DNA of 64,000 bases from Streptomyces sp. NBC_00572 (GCF_026341815.1 NZ_JAPENX010000001.1:5952001-6016000), one strand, 5' to 3'. Numbered from the stretch's first letter, positions 41,251-50,210 are shown. Made by a program: numbers and translations. Notes: generated by a model not told the origin, from the letters alone.

Positions 41251-42804
41251 TCAGCCGGCGGTGACGCGGAAGGCGGAGAACACGGCCGTCCCGGCGTGTC
41301 CCGCACCCTCCGGCGCCCCGGCGAACAGACCGAGCAGGGCGCCGACCCAGCGCCAGGGAGTGGCGGCGAACTCCGGTCCGAGCCGGACCGGGCCGTCAGC
41401 CGTGTCGTCGGTGGCGTACGAGAAGCGGCAACGCGCGTCCGCCGTGACCTCGATCCGGAGCAGGACCCGGTCCCCGGCGACCGGCCGGGAGTGCGCCGCG
41501 TCCCGTTCGTGGTCCGCGTTGCCCGGGGCGAAACGGTGCACGAGCCGGGCCGTGCCGTCCGGGGCACGCTCCAGACCGATCCACGCGTACGCGTCCCCCA
41601 GGACCACGAGCCCGGCGCGGGCCCCGGCCGCCTCGGAGCCGAGCCGCAGCCCGACCTCGACGGTCACGGCCCCGGCGGGCAGCCGCTGGGTGAGGACGTG
41701 CGGCATGCTCCGGAGGTCGTCGAGCCGGTCCGTCCGCACACAGCCGAGCCGCAGTCCGTCGCCCGAGTGCTGACTGGCCCAGCCCTCGCCCGGGTTGGCG
41801 GTCCACTGCCACTGGCGGCCGAACCGCCCGCCGGGAAAGGTGTCGTCCACCGCCGGCCGCGCGGGCGGCTGCTCCGGCAGGTCCGGCTTGCGGTGGACCC
41901 GGACCGGGGCACCCCCGGCGCCGAGCACGGGCCAGCCGTCCGCATCCCAGCGCATCGGCTGGAGATGGACGAGCCGGCCGTGCGCGCCGGACTGCTGGAA
42001 GTGCAGGAACCAGTCCTCGCCGCGCTGGGTGCGCACCCAGCCGCCCTGGTGGGGGCCGTTGACGTCGGTGTCGCCCTGCGCGAGGACGGTCCGCTCCTCG
42101 TACGGGCCGAAGAAGGACCGCGAGCGGAACGCGCCCTGCCAGCCGGTGGCCACGCCCCCGGCCGGAGCGAGGATCCAGAACCAGCCCTCGTGCCGGTACA
42201 GCTTCGGGCCCTCCAGGGTGAACCAGCCCGGAATCCGGTCGGCGTCGACGAGGACCCGGCCCTCGTCGAGCACCTTCGTGCCGTCCGGGCTCATCCGGTG
42301 CCCGGTGAGCCGGTTGTTGAACCCCGCGCGGGACTTGGCCCAGGCGTGCACGAGATACGCCTCGCCCGACTCCTCGTCCCACAGCGGGCAGGCGTCGATC
42401 AGACCCCGGCCCGCCTTCACCAGGTGCGGGGCCGTCCACGGGCCGCGCACGGAAGGGGCGTTGACCTGGAAGATCCCGTGGTCGGGGTCGCCCCAGAAGA
42501 TCCAGAACCGGCCGTCGTGGTGCCGGAACGAAGGCGCCCACACCCCCCGGTCGTGCCGGGGCTCCGTGAACGCGGCGGCCGGTTCGAGCCGCTCCAGGGC
42601 GTGGCCGACGAGCGTCCAGTTGACCAGGTCCCGGGAGTGCAGCAGCGGCAGGCCGGGCGCGCGGCCGAAGCTGGACGCCGTCAGGTGGTAGTCCTCGCCG
42701 ACCCGGACCACGTCGGGGTCGGACCAGTCGGCGGCGAGGACGGGGTTGCGGTACGTGCCGTCTCCGAGGTCCCCGGTCGCCCCGACCGCACCGGGCCCCG
42801 TCAC
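41251..42804 (-). CDS. GH43 glycosidase with C-terminal beta-sandwich
   Basis: A 517-residue enzyme without signal peptide. N-terminal five-bladed propeller (about 15-315): the general base Asp in NPVLAADWSDPDVVRVGEDY, the pKa-tuning Asp region GLIDACPLWDEE, and the acid Glu in FTLEGPKLYRHEGWFWILAP. The C-terminal part (about 325-517, DTFPGGRFGRQWQWTAN onward) is the concanavalin-like domain of GH43 beta-xylosidases. Activity could be beta-xylosidase, alpha-arabinofuranosidase or exo-galactosidase. The GTG start overlaps the DUF6807 stop by four bases (GTGA), so the genes are coupled. Confidence 0.9.
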   Translation of the reverse strand: MTGPGAVGATGDLGDGTYRNPVLAADWSDPDVVRVGEDYHLTASSFGRAPGLPLLHSRDLVNWTLVGHALERLEPAAAFTEPRHDRGVWAPSFRHHDGRFWIFWGDPDHGIFQVNAPSVRGPWTAPHLVKAGRGLIDACPLWDEESGEAYLVHAWAKSRAGFNNRLTGHRMSPDGTKVLDEGRVLVDADRIPGWFTLEGPKLYRHEGWFWILAPAGGVATGWQGAFRSRSFFGPYEERTVLAQGDTDVNGPHQGGWVRTQRGEDWFLHFQQSGAHGRLVHLQPMRWDADGWPVLGAGGAPVRVHRKPDLPEQPPARPAVDDTFPGGRFGRQWQWTANPGEGWASQHSGDGLRLGCVRTDRLDDLRSMPHVLTQRLPAGAVTVEVGLRLGSEAAGARAGLVVLGDAYAWIGLERAPDGTARLVHRFAPGNADHERDAAHSRPVAGDRVLLRIEVTADARCRFSYATDDTADGPVRLGPEFAATPWRWVGALLGLFAGAPEGAGHAGTAVFSAFRVTAG

Positions 42805-43652
42805 GAGGTCACCGCCTTGCGTACCAGGGCCGCCGCCTCGCCCCGGTCGAGGCGGCCGTCGGCGACCACGGTCACCACCCGCCGTACGAAGGTCTCCCCG
42901 GCCGTCACCGGAAGACGCCGGTCGTGGGCGAGCGAGGAACCGACCCCCGGGTACTCGGCCGCCCGGACGAACCAGGGGTCCTCACGGGTCCGGGCCGTCG
43001 CCCCGGCGAACACCAGGGTCCAGCCGCCGCCCACGAGCGCCACCCAGTCCGAGCGGACCCCGTGCACCGCCTCCTCGCCGTCCGCGTCCGCCGCCGGCCC
43101 GAACACCGCCGGCGCCTTCGTCTCCTTCGGCGCGCGCCAGAAGAAGCCGCCGTACGCCGCGCCCGGCCGGCCGTTCGTCGCGGGACTGCCGATCGACAGG
43201 TCACGGCCGGACACATTGGTGAGGGAGAAGGTGAGGTCGAGCGCCCAGGCCGTCTCGGTGAGCGCGGTGGCCGCCACCGTACGGTGCTCGCGGAGCAGCC
43301 GTTCGCCCCCCGCCGTCCAGGTCAGCTCCTCCACGAAGCCGTCCGGGTCGCACAGCTTGAACCCGTCGTGCCGCTGCACCCCGTGGTCGTCGAGCTGCAC
43401 CGAGCCGCGGTCGCGGACGAACGTGCGCCCGCCCCAGAAGTTGTGGCCGGCGACATCGGGCACGGCGACGCCCGCGCCGAGGTGGTGCGGATGGTCCTCG
43501 GGCACCGTCTCGGTCACCGGGCGCCCGGCGAGGGTGGTCACCGGGTGCAGGTACGGCCGGGGGGAGTGGTCGAGGGCGAGGTCGGGCCGGGTCGTGCAGC
43601 GGGCGACGGTGACGCCCGCGCAGCGCAGGACCGTCGACGGCTCGGGGTTCAT
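42801..43652 (-). CDS. DUF6807 (PmoA-like) protein
   Basis: A 283-residue cytoplasmic protein resembling the DUF6807 family, sometimes labelled PmoA, that is common beside Gfo/Idh oxidoreductases in polysaccharide loci. The characteristic DHPHHLGAGVAVPDVAG block is present at about residues 45-63, with a later GGFFWRAPKETKAP block. Mostly beta structure is expected; the histidines could bind a metal. No biochemical role is established to my knowledge. It starts on the stop of the Gfo/Idh gene (ATGA) and its stop overlaps the GH43 start (GTGA). ATG at 43652 is fixed by that overlap. Confidence 0.8.
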   Translation of the reverse strand: MNPEPSTVLRCAGVTVARCTTRPDLALDHSPRPYLHPVTTLAGRPVTETVPEDHPHHLGAGVAVPDVAGHNFWGGRTFVRDRGSVQLDDHGVQRHDGFKLCDPDGFVEELTWTAGGERLLREHRTVAATALTETAWALDLTFSLTNVSGRDLSIGSPATNGRPGAAYGGFFWRAPKETKAPAVFGPAADADGEEAVHGVRSDWVALVGGGWTLVFAGATARTREDPWFVRAAEYPGVGSSLAHDRRLPVTAGETFVRRVVTVVADGRLDRGEAAALVRKAVTS

Positions 43653-44815
43653 CGGGCCTCCGTCCGGGTCGACGGAGCCCAGGGGGCGCCGAGTTCGGAG
43701 AACAGCCTCAGCTCGTCGGCACTGGCGTCCACCAGGGCGTCGACGCCGTCGACGACCCGGCGCGGTGCGCTCTCGCCGGGCTCGGCGTGCCAGTGCGCGG
43801 CGGCTATCCCCAGCGGGTCGGGAGCCGTCCGTACGGCCTCGACGACCCGCATGAACGCGCCGGTCGCCGACGGCGGGACCCACAGCGGCTCGCCGTCCGT
43901 GACGTGCGCGACGAGGTTCTCCAGAAGGTCGGTGCGGCCGTACTCGGTCTCCACCGGGCCGTGCCCGGCGCGCTGCACGAGCACCCGGTCCTGCCGGTAC
44001 CAGAAGGTGATCCGGCCCTGGCTGCCGTGGACGATGACGTACGGCTCCGAGGACTTCTCGGCACAGAGCGTCGCCGCGACCGTGACCTGGGTGCCGGCCG
44101 AGGTGACGACGCGTACCGCCGAGGTGTCGTCGGACTCGATGGCGTGGGCGTGCAGCAGCTCGGTCTCGATGTGCTCGACGTCCTCGGCCCGGGTGGAGCC
44201 GGACAGCGCGAGCGCCGTGGCGACGGCGTGGGCGAGGGGGTTGGTGAGCGCCCCGTCGACGACGTCGACCCCGTCGAGCTTCCGGTGGCCTGCCCAGGGG
44301 GCGCGCCGGAAGTAGGCCTCGTCACGGACCCAGGCGCCGGCCGCGCCGACGCCGAGGAGTTCGCCGATCGCGCCGTCCCCGACCATCCGGCGGATCGCGG
44401 GCACGGCATGCGAACCGAGCGACTGGAAGCCGATCTGGCAGGCCACCCCCGCGGCCTCGACCCCGTCGGCCATCCTGCGGAACTCGGCGAACGAGGGGGC
44501 GGGCGGCTTCTCCAGGAGGATGTGCGCCCCGTGCCGGGCGGCGGCGAGCGTCATGTCGGTGTGGGTCTGGATGGGGGTGCTGAGCACGGCGATCCGGGCG
44601 CCGGTGGAGACGAGGAGCGCCTCGAAGTCGGCGGACTGCGCCGGGTCTCCGATGCCGTCGAGCTCGTCCGCGTCGAGCGGGCGCAGCTCGCAGACCCCGG
44701 CGAGGCGGACGAGCCCCTGCTCTTCGAGGCGGCGGATGTTGAGGAGGTGGCTGCGGCCGTGGCCGCGGGCGCCGGCGAGGACGACCGGCAGCGGGGTGGT
44801 GCGTACGGTGTTCAT
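43649..44815 (-). CDS. Gfo/Idh/MocA-family oxidoreductase
   Basis: A 388-residue NAD(P)-dependent dehydrogenase with a Rossmann fold (LPVVLAGARGHGRSHLLNI), the conserved EKPPAPS motif at about residue 103, and a C-terminal substrate domain containing GVDVVDGALTNPLAHAV. Members oxidise or isomerise sugars and glycosides at various carbons. ATG at 44815 is chosen because the Rossmann strand begins soon after; an in-frame ATG at 44863 would overlap the permease stop (ATGA) but adds 16 unlikely residues. Coupled to DUF6807 and GH43, suggesting redox chemistry on an imported oligosaccharide. Confidence 0.88.
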   Translation of the reverse strand: MNTVRTTPLPVVLAGARGHGRSHLLNIRRLEEQGLVRLAGVCELRPLDADELDGIGDPAQSADFEALLVSTGARIAVLSTPIQTHTDMTLAAARHGAHILLEKPPAPSFAEFRRMADGVEAAGVACQIGFQSLGSHAVPAIRRMVGDGAIGELLGVGAAGAWVRDEAYFRRAPWAGHRKLDGVDVVDGALTNPLAHAVATALALSGSTRAEDVEHIETELLHAHAIESDDTSAVRVVTSAGTQVTVAATLCAEKSSEPYVIVHGSQGRITFWYRQDRVLVQRAGHGPVETEYGRTDLLENLVAHVTDGEPLWVPPSATGAFMRVVEAVRTAPDPLGIAAAHWHAEPGESAPRRVVDGVDALVDASADELRLFSELGAPWAPSTRTEAR

Positions 44816-44859
44816 GTCTTCCCTGTTCGTGCGTGCTGTGCTGATGCCGACGGCCCCGT

Positions 44860-45780
44860 TCATCCCTTCACCGCCCCGGCGCTGAAGCCGGTGACCAGCC
44901 ACTTCTGGATGAAGGCGAAGACGACGACGACGGGCACGGCGGCGACGACGCCGCCCGCGGCGAGCGCCCCGAGGTCGACGCTGTCGGCGCCCATGAGGGT
45001 GTTGAGGCCGACCGGGATCGTCTGCTTGTCCTGGCTGCTGAGGAACATCAGGGCGAAGAGGAAGTGGTTCCAGGCGTGCACGAAGGCGAAGGAGCCGACG
45101 GCGACCAGACCGGGCCGGAGCAGCGGGAGGACCACGATCCGGAAGGCGGAGAAGCGGTTGCAGCCGTCCACCCAGGCCGCCTCCTCCAGGGAGTACGGCA
45201 CGTTCCTGATGAAGCCGCTGATGAGGATCATCGACAGCGGGAGCTGGAAGACGGTCTCGGCGATGATCACACTGCCGAGCGAGTTGATCATCTTCAGCTC
45301 GGCGAAGATCTGGAACAGCGGGACGAGGAGCAGGGCGCCCGGCACGAACTGCGAGCAGAGCAGGGCCAGCATGAAGCCCTTCTTGATCTTGAAGTCGAAG
45401 CGGGCCAGCGCGTAACCGCCGGCCAGGGCGACGACGGTGGTGCTGATGAGCACGGCGACGCCGATGAGCAGGCTGTTCTGGAAGAAGACGCCGAAGCTCC
45501 GCTCGTTCCAGACCTTCTCGAAGTGTGCCGTCGTCATCGGCCAGGGCAGCAGCGAGGTGGAGCCGGCCGGACGTACGGCGAAGAGCAGGATCCAGTAGAA
45601 GGGGATCAGGGTGAAGAGGAGGTAGATCCCGAGGGGCAGATAGATCTGCCAGCGGGGCACCTCGTCCCAGGCCCTGCGCCTGACGCGGGCGGCGGAGGGC
45701 GGGGTCCGGTCGGGCGGCTGCGCGCCCCGGGGCGGGGTCACGTCGGCCGGGGCCGGGCTCAGGGTGGACTCGGCTGTCAC
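44860..45780 (-). CDS. ABC sugar permease (MalG type) of the pectin operon
   Basis: A 306-residue permease. A proline-rich cytoplasmic N-terminus (about 1-40) precedes six membrane segments, the first YLPLGIYLLFTLIPFYWIL. EAA loop: LEEAAWVDGCNRFSAFRIVV. Ends VTGFSAGAVKG. The GTG start at 45780 overlaps the preceding permease stop (GTGA). Partners are the permease at 45777 and, by orientation, the binding protein at 39811. Confidence 0.92.
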   Translation of the reverse strand: MTAESTLSPAPADVTPPRGAQPPDRTPPSAARVRRRAWDEVPRWQIYLPLGIYLLFTLIPFYWILLFAVRPAGSTSLLPWPMTTAHFEKVWNERSFGVFFQNSLLIGVAVLISTTVVALAGGYALARFDFKIKKGFMLALLCSQFVPGALLLVPLFQIFAELKMINSLGSVIIAETVFQLPLSMILISGFIRNVPYSLEEAAWVDGCNRFSAFRIVVLPLLRPGLVAVGSFAFVHAWNHFLFALMFLSSQDKQTIPVGLNTLMGADSVDLGALAAGGVVAAVPVVVVFAFIQKWLVTGFSAGAVKG

Positions 45781-46715
45781 TTGCCGTCGCCTCCGAACTT
45801 GCTCAGGCGCAGATAGACCATCGAGCAGAAGAGAAGGATCACGAACGCCACCGTGGTGAGGGCGGAGGCGTATCCGAAGTTGTGGGCGTCGACGCTGGTG
45901 TGGGCGATGTACAGCGGCAGGGTGGTCGTCTCGCCCGCGGGGCCGCCGCCGGTCAGCGTGTACAGCAGGTCGACGTTGTTGAACTCCCAGACCGCGCGCA
46001 GCAGCGTGGACAGGACGATCGCGTCCCGGATGTGCGGCAGGGTGATGTGGACGAACTGGCGGACCCGGCCCGCCCCGTCGACCTCGGCGGCCTCGTACAG
46101 GTCCTTCGGTACGGACTGGAGGTCGGCCAGGATGAGGATGGCGAAGAAGGGCACCCCGCGCCAGAGGTCGGCGATGATCGCCGCCGGGAAGACGGTCGCG
46201 GTGTCGGAGAGCCAGGACGTGCCGTACGTGCCGAGGCCCATGTCCGCCAGATAACGGCTGATACCGGTCTGGGAGTTGTAGAGCAGCACCCAGATCGCGG
46301 AGGTGAGCACTCCGGAGACGGCCCACGGGGAGAAGACGAGGGCCCGGCCCAGGGCGCGGCCGACGAAGGTCTGGTTCACGATGAGGGCGAGCGCGAGACC
46401 GAAGAGGAGCTGGAGCGTCACCTCGACGACGACCCACTTGAGGCTGAAGGTCAACGTGCCCCAGAACCGCGGGTCGTCCGTGAAGATCCGGGTGAAGTTG
46501 TCCAGGCCGGCGAAGCCGTTCCGCCAGGGCTTCGTGGGGTTGTAGTGCTGGAGGCTGTAGTAGAAGACGCTGAGCACCGGGTAGGCGATGAAGCCCAGCA
46601 TCAGCAGTCCGGCGGGGGCGATCAGCAGGTACGGCAGTCGGCGGGGGGTCGCTCCCGTGCGGCGGCGGCTCCGTGCCGTGACGGCTCGGGGCGGTGGGGT
46701 CACAGCTGAGGCCAT
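45777..46715 (-). CDS. ABC sugar permease (MalF type) of the pectin operon
   Basis: A 312-residue permease with six membrane segments beginning PYLLIAPAGLLMLGFIAYPV. EAA loop: YEAAEVDGAGRVRQFVHITL. First gene of the ten-gene minus-strand operon that runs to PL9; the 122-base region before it carries an imperfect LacI-type palindrome. No ATPase gene is present. Confidence 0.92.
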   Translation of the reverse strand: MASAVTPPPRAVTARSRRRTGATPRRLPYLLIAPAGLLMLGFIAYPVLSVFYYSLQHYNPTKPWRNGFAGLDNFTRIFTDDPRFWGTLTFSLKWVVVEVTLQLLFGLALALIVNQTFVGRALGRALVFSPWAVSGVLTSAIWVLLYNSQTGISRYLADMGLGTYGTSWLSDTATVFPAAIIADLWRGVPFFAILILADLQSVPKDLYEAAEVDGAGRVRQFVHITLPHIRDAIVLSTLLRAVWEFNNVDLLYTLTGGGPAGETTTLPLYIAHTSVDAHNFGYASALTTVAFVILLFCSMVYLRLSKFGGDGK

Positions 46716-46736
46716 GACGGCGGCTCCGTTCTCGGT

Positions 46737-46760
46737 GAAGCGCTTCGCGAACGACGTTCG
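46737..46760. promoter_or_regulatory. Operator region before the pectin import operon
   Basis: GAAGCGCTTC (46737-46746) is a 10-bp palindrome sharing the core of the TCGAAGCGCTTCGA boxes, followed at 46748-46760 by CGAAC-GAC-GTTCG. Both lie 22-45 bases upstream of the first permease start. Confidence 0.55.
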
Positions 46761-46837
46761 AGATTTCGGACACGATGGGGCGGGTGGAGCTGGAGGTCTG
46801 AGGAAGGGCCCGGCGGCCGGGTTTCAGGAGCGGGCTG

Positions 46838-48583
46838 TCAGCCCGCGTACGGATCGGGGGTGGCGCCCGGCCTGGCCAGGAACTCGAAGTCGCAGCCCGT
46901 GTCGGCCTGGGAGATCTGCTCCATGTAGAGCGCGCCGTAGCCGCGCTCGTACCGGGCCGGCGGCGGTGTCCACGCAGCCCGGCGGACGTCCAGCTCCTCG
47001 TCCGTGACGTGCAGATGGAGGGAGCGTGCCGCGACGTCGAGGGTGATCGTATCGCCCGTACGGACGAGGGCAAGTGGTCCGCCGACATGGGACTCGGGCG
47101 CCACGTGCAGCACACACGCCCCGTAACTCGTCCCGCTCATCCGCGCGTCGGAGATCCGCACCATGTCCCGAACCCCCTGCTCAAGCAGGTACCGGGGGAT
47201 GGGCAGCATGCCGTACTCCGGCATCCCGGGCCCGCCCTTGGGGCCCGCGCCGCGCAGCACGAGGACGTGCTCGGGCGTGATGCCGAGCGCCGGGTCGTCG
47301 ATGGTCCGCTGCATCGACCGGTAGTCCTCGAAGACGACCGCGGGACCGGTGTGCTTCAGCAGCCGCGGCTCGGCCGCGATGTGCTTGATGACCGCCCCGT
47401 CGGGGCAGAGGTTGCCGCGCAGCACCGCCACCCCTCCCTCGGCGGCCAGCGGCCTGGAACGGTCGCGGATCACCTCCTCGTCGTGGACGAGGGCCCCGTC
47501 GAGCTGCTCCCGCAGGGTGGCGTGGGAGACGGTGGGCCGGTCCAGGTGCAGGACGTCGGTCAGCCGGGAGAGGAAGCCCGGCATCCCGCCCGCGAAGTGG
47601 AAGTCCTCCATCAGGAACTGTCCGCCCGGCCGCAGGTTCGCGAGGACCGGGACCGTCCGCGCGATCCGGTCGAAGTCGTCGAGCGTCAGCTTCACCCCCG
47701 AGCGCCCGGCCATCGCGATCAGATGGATGACCGCGTTGGTCGAACCGCCGAGCGCGAGCACCGCGGCGACCGCGTCCTCGTACGCCTCCCGCGTCAGGAT
47801 CCGCGACAGCCGCAGGTCCCGCCGTACGAGTTCCACGATCCGCAGCCCCGAGGCCGCGGCCATCCGGTCGTGCCCCGAGTCCACCGCCGGCACCGAGGAG
47901 GCGCCCGGCACGGTCACGCCGAGCGTCTCGGCGGCGGCGGTCAGCGTGGACGCCGTCCCCATCGTCATGCAGTGGCCCGGGGAGCGGGCGAGTCCGCTCT
48001 CCAGCTCCGCCATCTCGCAGTCGCCGAGGTTCCCGGCCCGCTTCTCGTCCCAGTACTTCCACATGTCCGTACCGGAGCCGAGGGTCTCGCCCCGCCAGTG
48101 TCCCGGCAGCATCGGCCCCGCCGGGACGAACACGGCCGGCAGGTCGACCGAGGCCGCACCCATGAGCAGCGCGGGGGTCGTCTTGTCGCAGCCGCCCATC
48201 AGCACCGCCCCGTCCACCGGGTACGAGCGCAGCAGCTCCTCCGTCTCCAGGGCGAGGAGATTGCGGTAGAGCATCGGGGTCGGCTTCTGGAAGGTCTCCG
48301 AGAGGGTGGAGACCGGGAACTCCAGCGGGAAACCGCCGGCCTGCCACACCCCCCGCTTCACGGCCTGGGCGCGGTCGCGCAGATGGACGTGACAGGGGTT
48401 GATGTCGGACCAGGTGTTGAGGATCGCGATCACCGGCTTGCCGAGGTGTTCCTCGGGCAGATAGCCGAGCTGCCGGGTGCGGGCCCGGTGGCTGAAGGAA
48501 CGGAGGCCGTCGGTGCCGTACCACTGGTGACTGCGCAGGTCCTCGGGGCGTCGCCCGGCGCCGGCCGGGTCTCCGGTGCTCAT
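46838..48583 (-). CDS. IlvD/Edd-family sugar-acid dehydratase
   Basis: A 581-residue dehydratase of the dihydroxyacid dehydratase superfamily, which use an iron-sulfur cluster. Cluster cysteines are visible in SDINPCHVHLRDRAQ, VLMGGCDKTTPALLMGA and SPGHCMTMGTAST; GRSGVKLTLDDFDRIA and ISDARMSGTSYGACVLHVAP are also conserved. By sequence style and context it is more likely a sugar-acid dehydratase (L-arabonate, D-xylonate or similar) than the biosynthetic IlvD. Coupled to the DapA-family gene by an ATGA overlap, as in non-phosphorylating pentose or uronate pathways. Confidence 0.88.
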   Translation of the reverse strand: MSTGDPAGAGRRPEDLRSHQWYGTDGLRSFSHRARTRQLGYLPEEHLGKPVIAILNTWSDINPCHVHLRDRAQAVKRGVWQAGGFPLEFPVSTLSETFQKPTPMLYRNLLALETEELLRSYPVDGAVLMGGCDKTTPALLMGAASVDLPAVFVPAGPMLPGHWRGETLGSGTDMWKYWDEKRAGNLGDCEMAELESGLARSPGHCMTMGTASTLTAAAETLGVTVPGASSVPAVDSGHDRMAAASGLRIVELVRRDLRLSRILTREAYEDAVAAVLALGGSTNAVIHLIAMAGRSGVKLTLDDFDRIARTVPVLANLRPGGQFLMEDFHFAGGMPGFLSRLTDVLHLDRPTVSHATLREQLDGALVHDEEVIRDRSRPLAAEGGVAVLRGNLCPDGAVIKHIAAEPRLLKHTGPAVVFEDYRSMQRTIDDPALGITPEHVLVLRGAGPKGGPGMPEYGMLPIPRYLLEQGVRDMVRISDARMSGTSYGACVLHVAPESHVGGPLALVRTGDTITLDVAARSLHLHVTDEELDVRRAAWTPPPARYERGYGALYMEQISQADTGCDFEFLARPGATPDPYAG

Positions 48584-49503
48584 ATCGGCCACCCGGCGGC
48601 GATCGTGGCGACCTCGGCCCGCTCGCTCTCGGGGAGTTCGCGGCTCGGCGGGCGGACCTCGCGGCGGCAGAGGCCGAGCGAAGCGAGGGCCTCCTTGACC
48701 ACGGTCACGTTGTCGGCACTGCCGTTCGCCGCGCGCAGCTCCTCGAAGCGGCGGATCCGCTCCCAGACCTTCATCGCGGTCGGGTAGTCGCCGGCCCGCA
48801 GGGCGCCCAGCATCTCCAGTGAGAGCGCGGGGGAGACATTGACCAGGCCGGAGGTGAACCCGGTGGCGCCGCTCGCGAAGTAGGCGGGGGCGTACGGCTC
48901 GGCGAGGCCCGCCACCCACACGAACCGGTCGAGGCCCGCGTCCCGCGCGAAGCCGGCGAACCGGGCCGCGTCGGGTACCGCGTACTTCACACCGACGACA
49001 TTGGGGCAGACGGCGCCCAGCTCGGCGAGCCGGGCCCCGCCGATCAGCGGGTTGCGGATGTACGGGACGACGCCGAGCTCCGGGACGGCCTCGGCGATGG
49101 CCCGGTGGTAGGCGACCCAGCCGCTCTCGGAGACGTACGGGTGGACGGGCTGGTGGACCATCACCATGTGGGCGCCCGTGGCGCGGGCGTGCCGGGCCGC
49201 CTCGACCGCCGTCGGCACGTCGTGGCCGACGCCGACCAGGATCGCGGCGCGGTCGCCCGCCTCCTCGACGGTGATCTCGGTGAGGGAGCGGCGCTCCTCG
49301 GGGGTGAGGGCGTAGAACTCGCCGGTGTTGCCGTTGGGGGTGAGGGTGCGGACCCCGCTGTCCAGGAGCCGGCGCAACAGCGCCCGGTGCGTGACGGTGT
49401 CCACGGAGCCGTCCTCGGCGAACGGCGTGACCGGGATGGCCACGACGTCGGCCAGTGCGGTCCTCAGGGTGTCGAACTCGATGCTCACGTGCTGCCCGCT
49501 CAT
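48580..49503 (-). CDS. DapA-family aldolase/dehydratase
   Basis: A 307-residue TIM-barrel protein of the dihydrodipicolinate synthase superfamily. Landmarks are NGNTGEFYALTPEER (the GNTGE loop), the catalytic Tyr in LGVVPYIRNPLIGG and the Schiff-base Lys in NVVGVKYAVPD. Paired with an IlvD-family dehydratase it probably acts on a 2-keto-3-deoxy sugar acid, as a dehydratase (toward alpha-ketoglutarate semialdehyde) or as an aldolase. The ATG at 49503 overlaps the GntR stop (ATGA); a GTG five codons later is possible. Confidence 0.88.
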   Translation of the reverse strand: MSGQHVSIEFDTLRTALADVVAIPVTPFAEDGSVDTVTHRALLRRLLDSGVRTLTPNGNTGEFYALTPEERRSLTEITVEEAGDRAAILVGVGHDVPTAVEAARHARATGAHMVMVHQPVHPYVSESGWVAYHRAIAEAVPELGVVPYIRNPLIGGARLAELGAVCPNVVGVKYAVPDAARFAGFARDAGLDRFVWVAGLAEPYAPAYFASGATGFTSGLVNVSPALSLEMLGALRAGDYPTAMKVWERIRRFEELRAANGSADNVTVVKEALASLGLCRREVRPPSRELPESERAEVATIAAGWPI

Positions 49504-50210
49504 TCGTTGATCATGGGGGACTGGTTCATGGGGGACTGGTTCATCGGGGGCGGGTCCATGGGGGGCGGGTCCATGGGGGAGTGCGGGAAGGCGCGCTCGA
49601 CGAACGAGGCGATGTGGTCGTGCACGGCCAGGCCCGCGCCGTCGACGTCGCCCGAGTCGGCCAGCCGCAGGATCTCCTCGTGCTCCGCGGCCTCGCGCTC
49701 CCAGGAGGGGACGGCCGCCCAGGCGACCGTGGAGACCAGCGCGGCCTGGTCGCGGACCTCGTCGAGCATCCGGCCGAGCAGCGGGTTGCCGCAGGGCAGG
49801 TAGAGCGCGCGGTGGAAGTCGCGGTTGGCCAGCGACCGTTCGGCCGGGTCGTCGGCCCCGGCCGCGCGCCGCAGCGCCTCGTGCGCCGCGTCGAGCGGGG
49901 CACCGGAGGCGACCGCCCGGCGGACCGCCTCGGGCTCCAGGAGCAGCCGCACGTCGTAGACGGCGCGGGCCATGTCCGCGTCGACCATCCGGACCGTGAC
50001 GCCCTTGTACTGGCTCATCACCACGAGTCCGCTGCCCGCGAGGGTCTTCAGCGCCTCGCGGACGGGCGTCTTCGACACCCCGAAACGCGCGGCGAGTTCG
50101 GTCTCCACGAGCGCCTGCCCGGGTCTGAGTCCCCCGGTGAGGATGTCGTGCTTGATCGCTTCCAGGACGTACTGGGTGCGGGAGGGGATGGGACTGGGGG
50201 CGAAGGCCAT
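49500..50210 (-). CDS. GntR-family (FCD domain) regulator
   Basis: A 236-residue regulator. The winged helix spans about residues 12-75 (ILTGGLRPGQALVETELAAR, FGVSKTPVREALKTLAGSGL). The helical FCD effector domain follows, with metal-ligand candidates in RDFHRALY, EHEEILRLADSGD and HDHIASFV. Such proteins usually respond to sugar acids such as uronates. The C-terminus is extended by a repeat-encoded tail (MDPPPMDPPPMNQSPMNQSP) with no evident function. First gene of the GntR-DapA-IlvD unit. Direct repeats lie upstream of its start (50225-50248). Confidence 0.9.
   Translation of the reverse strand: MAFAPSPIPSRTQYVLEAIKHDILTGGLRPGQALVETELAARFGVSKTPVREALKTLAGSGLVVMSQYKGVTVRMVDADMARAVYDVRLLLEPEAVRRAVASGAPLDAAHEALRRAAGADDPAERSLANRDFHRALYLPCGNPLLGRMLDEVRDQAALVSTVAWAAVPSWEREAAEHEEILRLADSGDVDGAGLAVHDHIASFVERAFPHSPMDPPPMDPPPMNQSPMNQSPMINE
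49512..49586. repeat. 15-bp tandem repeats in the 3' end of the GntR gene
   Basis: Four full units (49512-49526, 49527-49541, 49542-49556, 49557-49571) and a partial fifth, in frame. Units one and two are identical; three and four differ by one base. They encode the MNQSP and MDPPP repeats at the protein C-terminus. Confidence 0.9.

Noticed and set aside
39865..43854. Very long plus-strand frame opposite the SBP/GH43/DUF6807 genes
   Set aside because: Crosses three genuine minus-strand genes with intact motifs; its composition is the shadow pattern.
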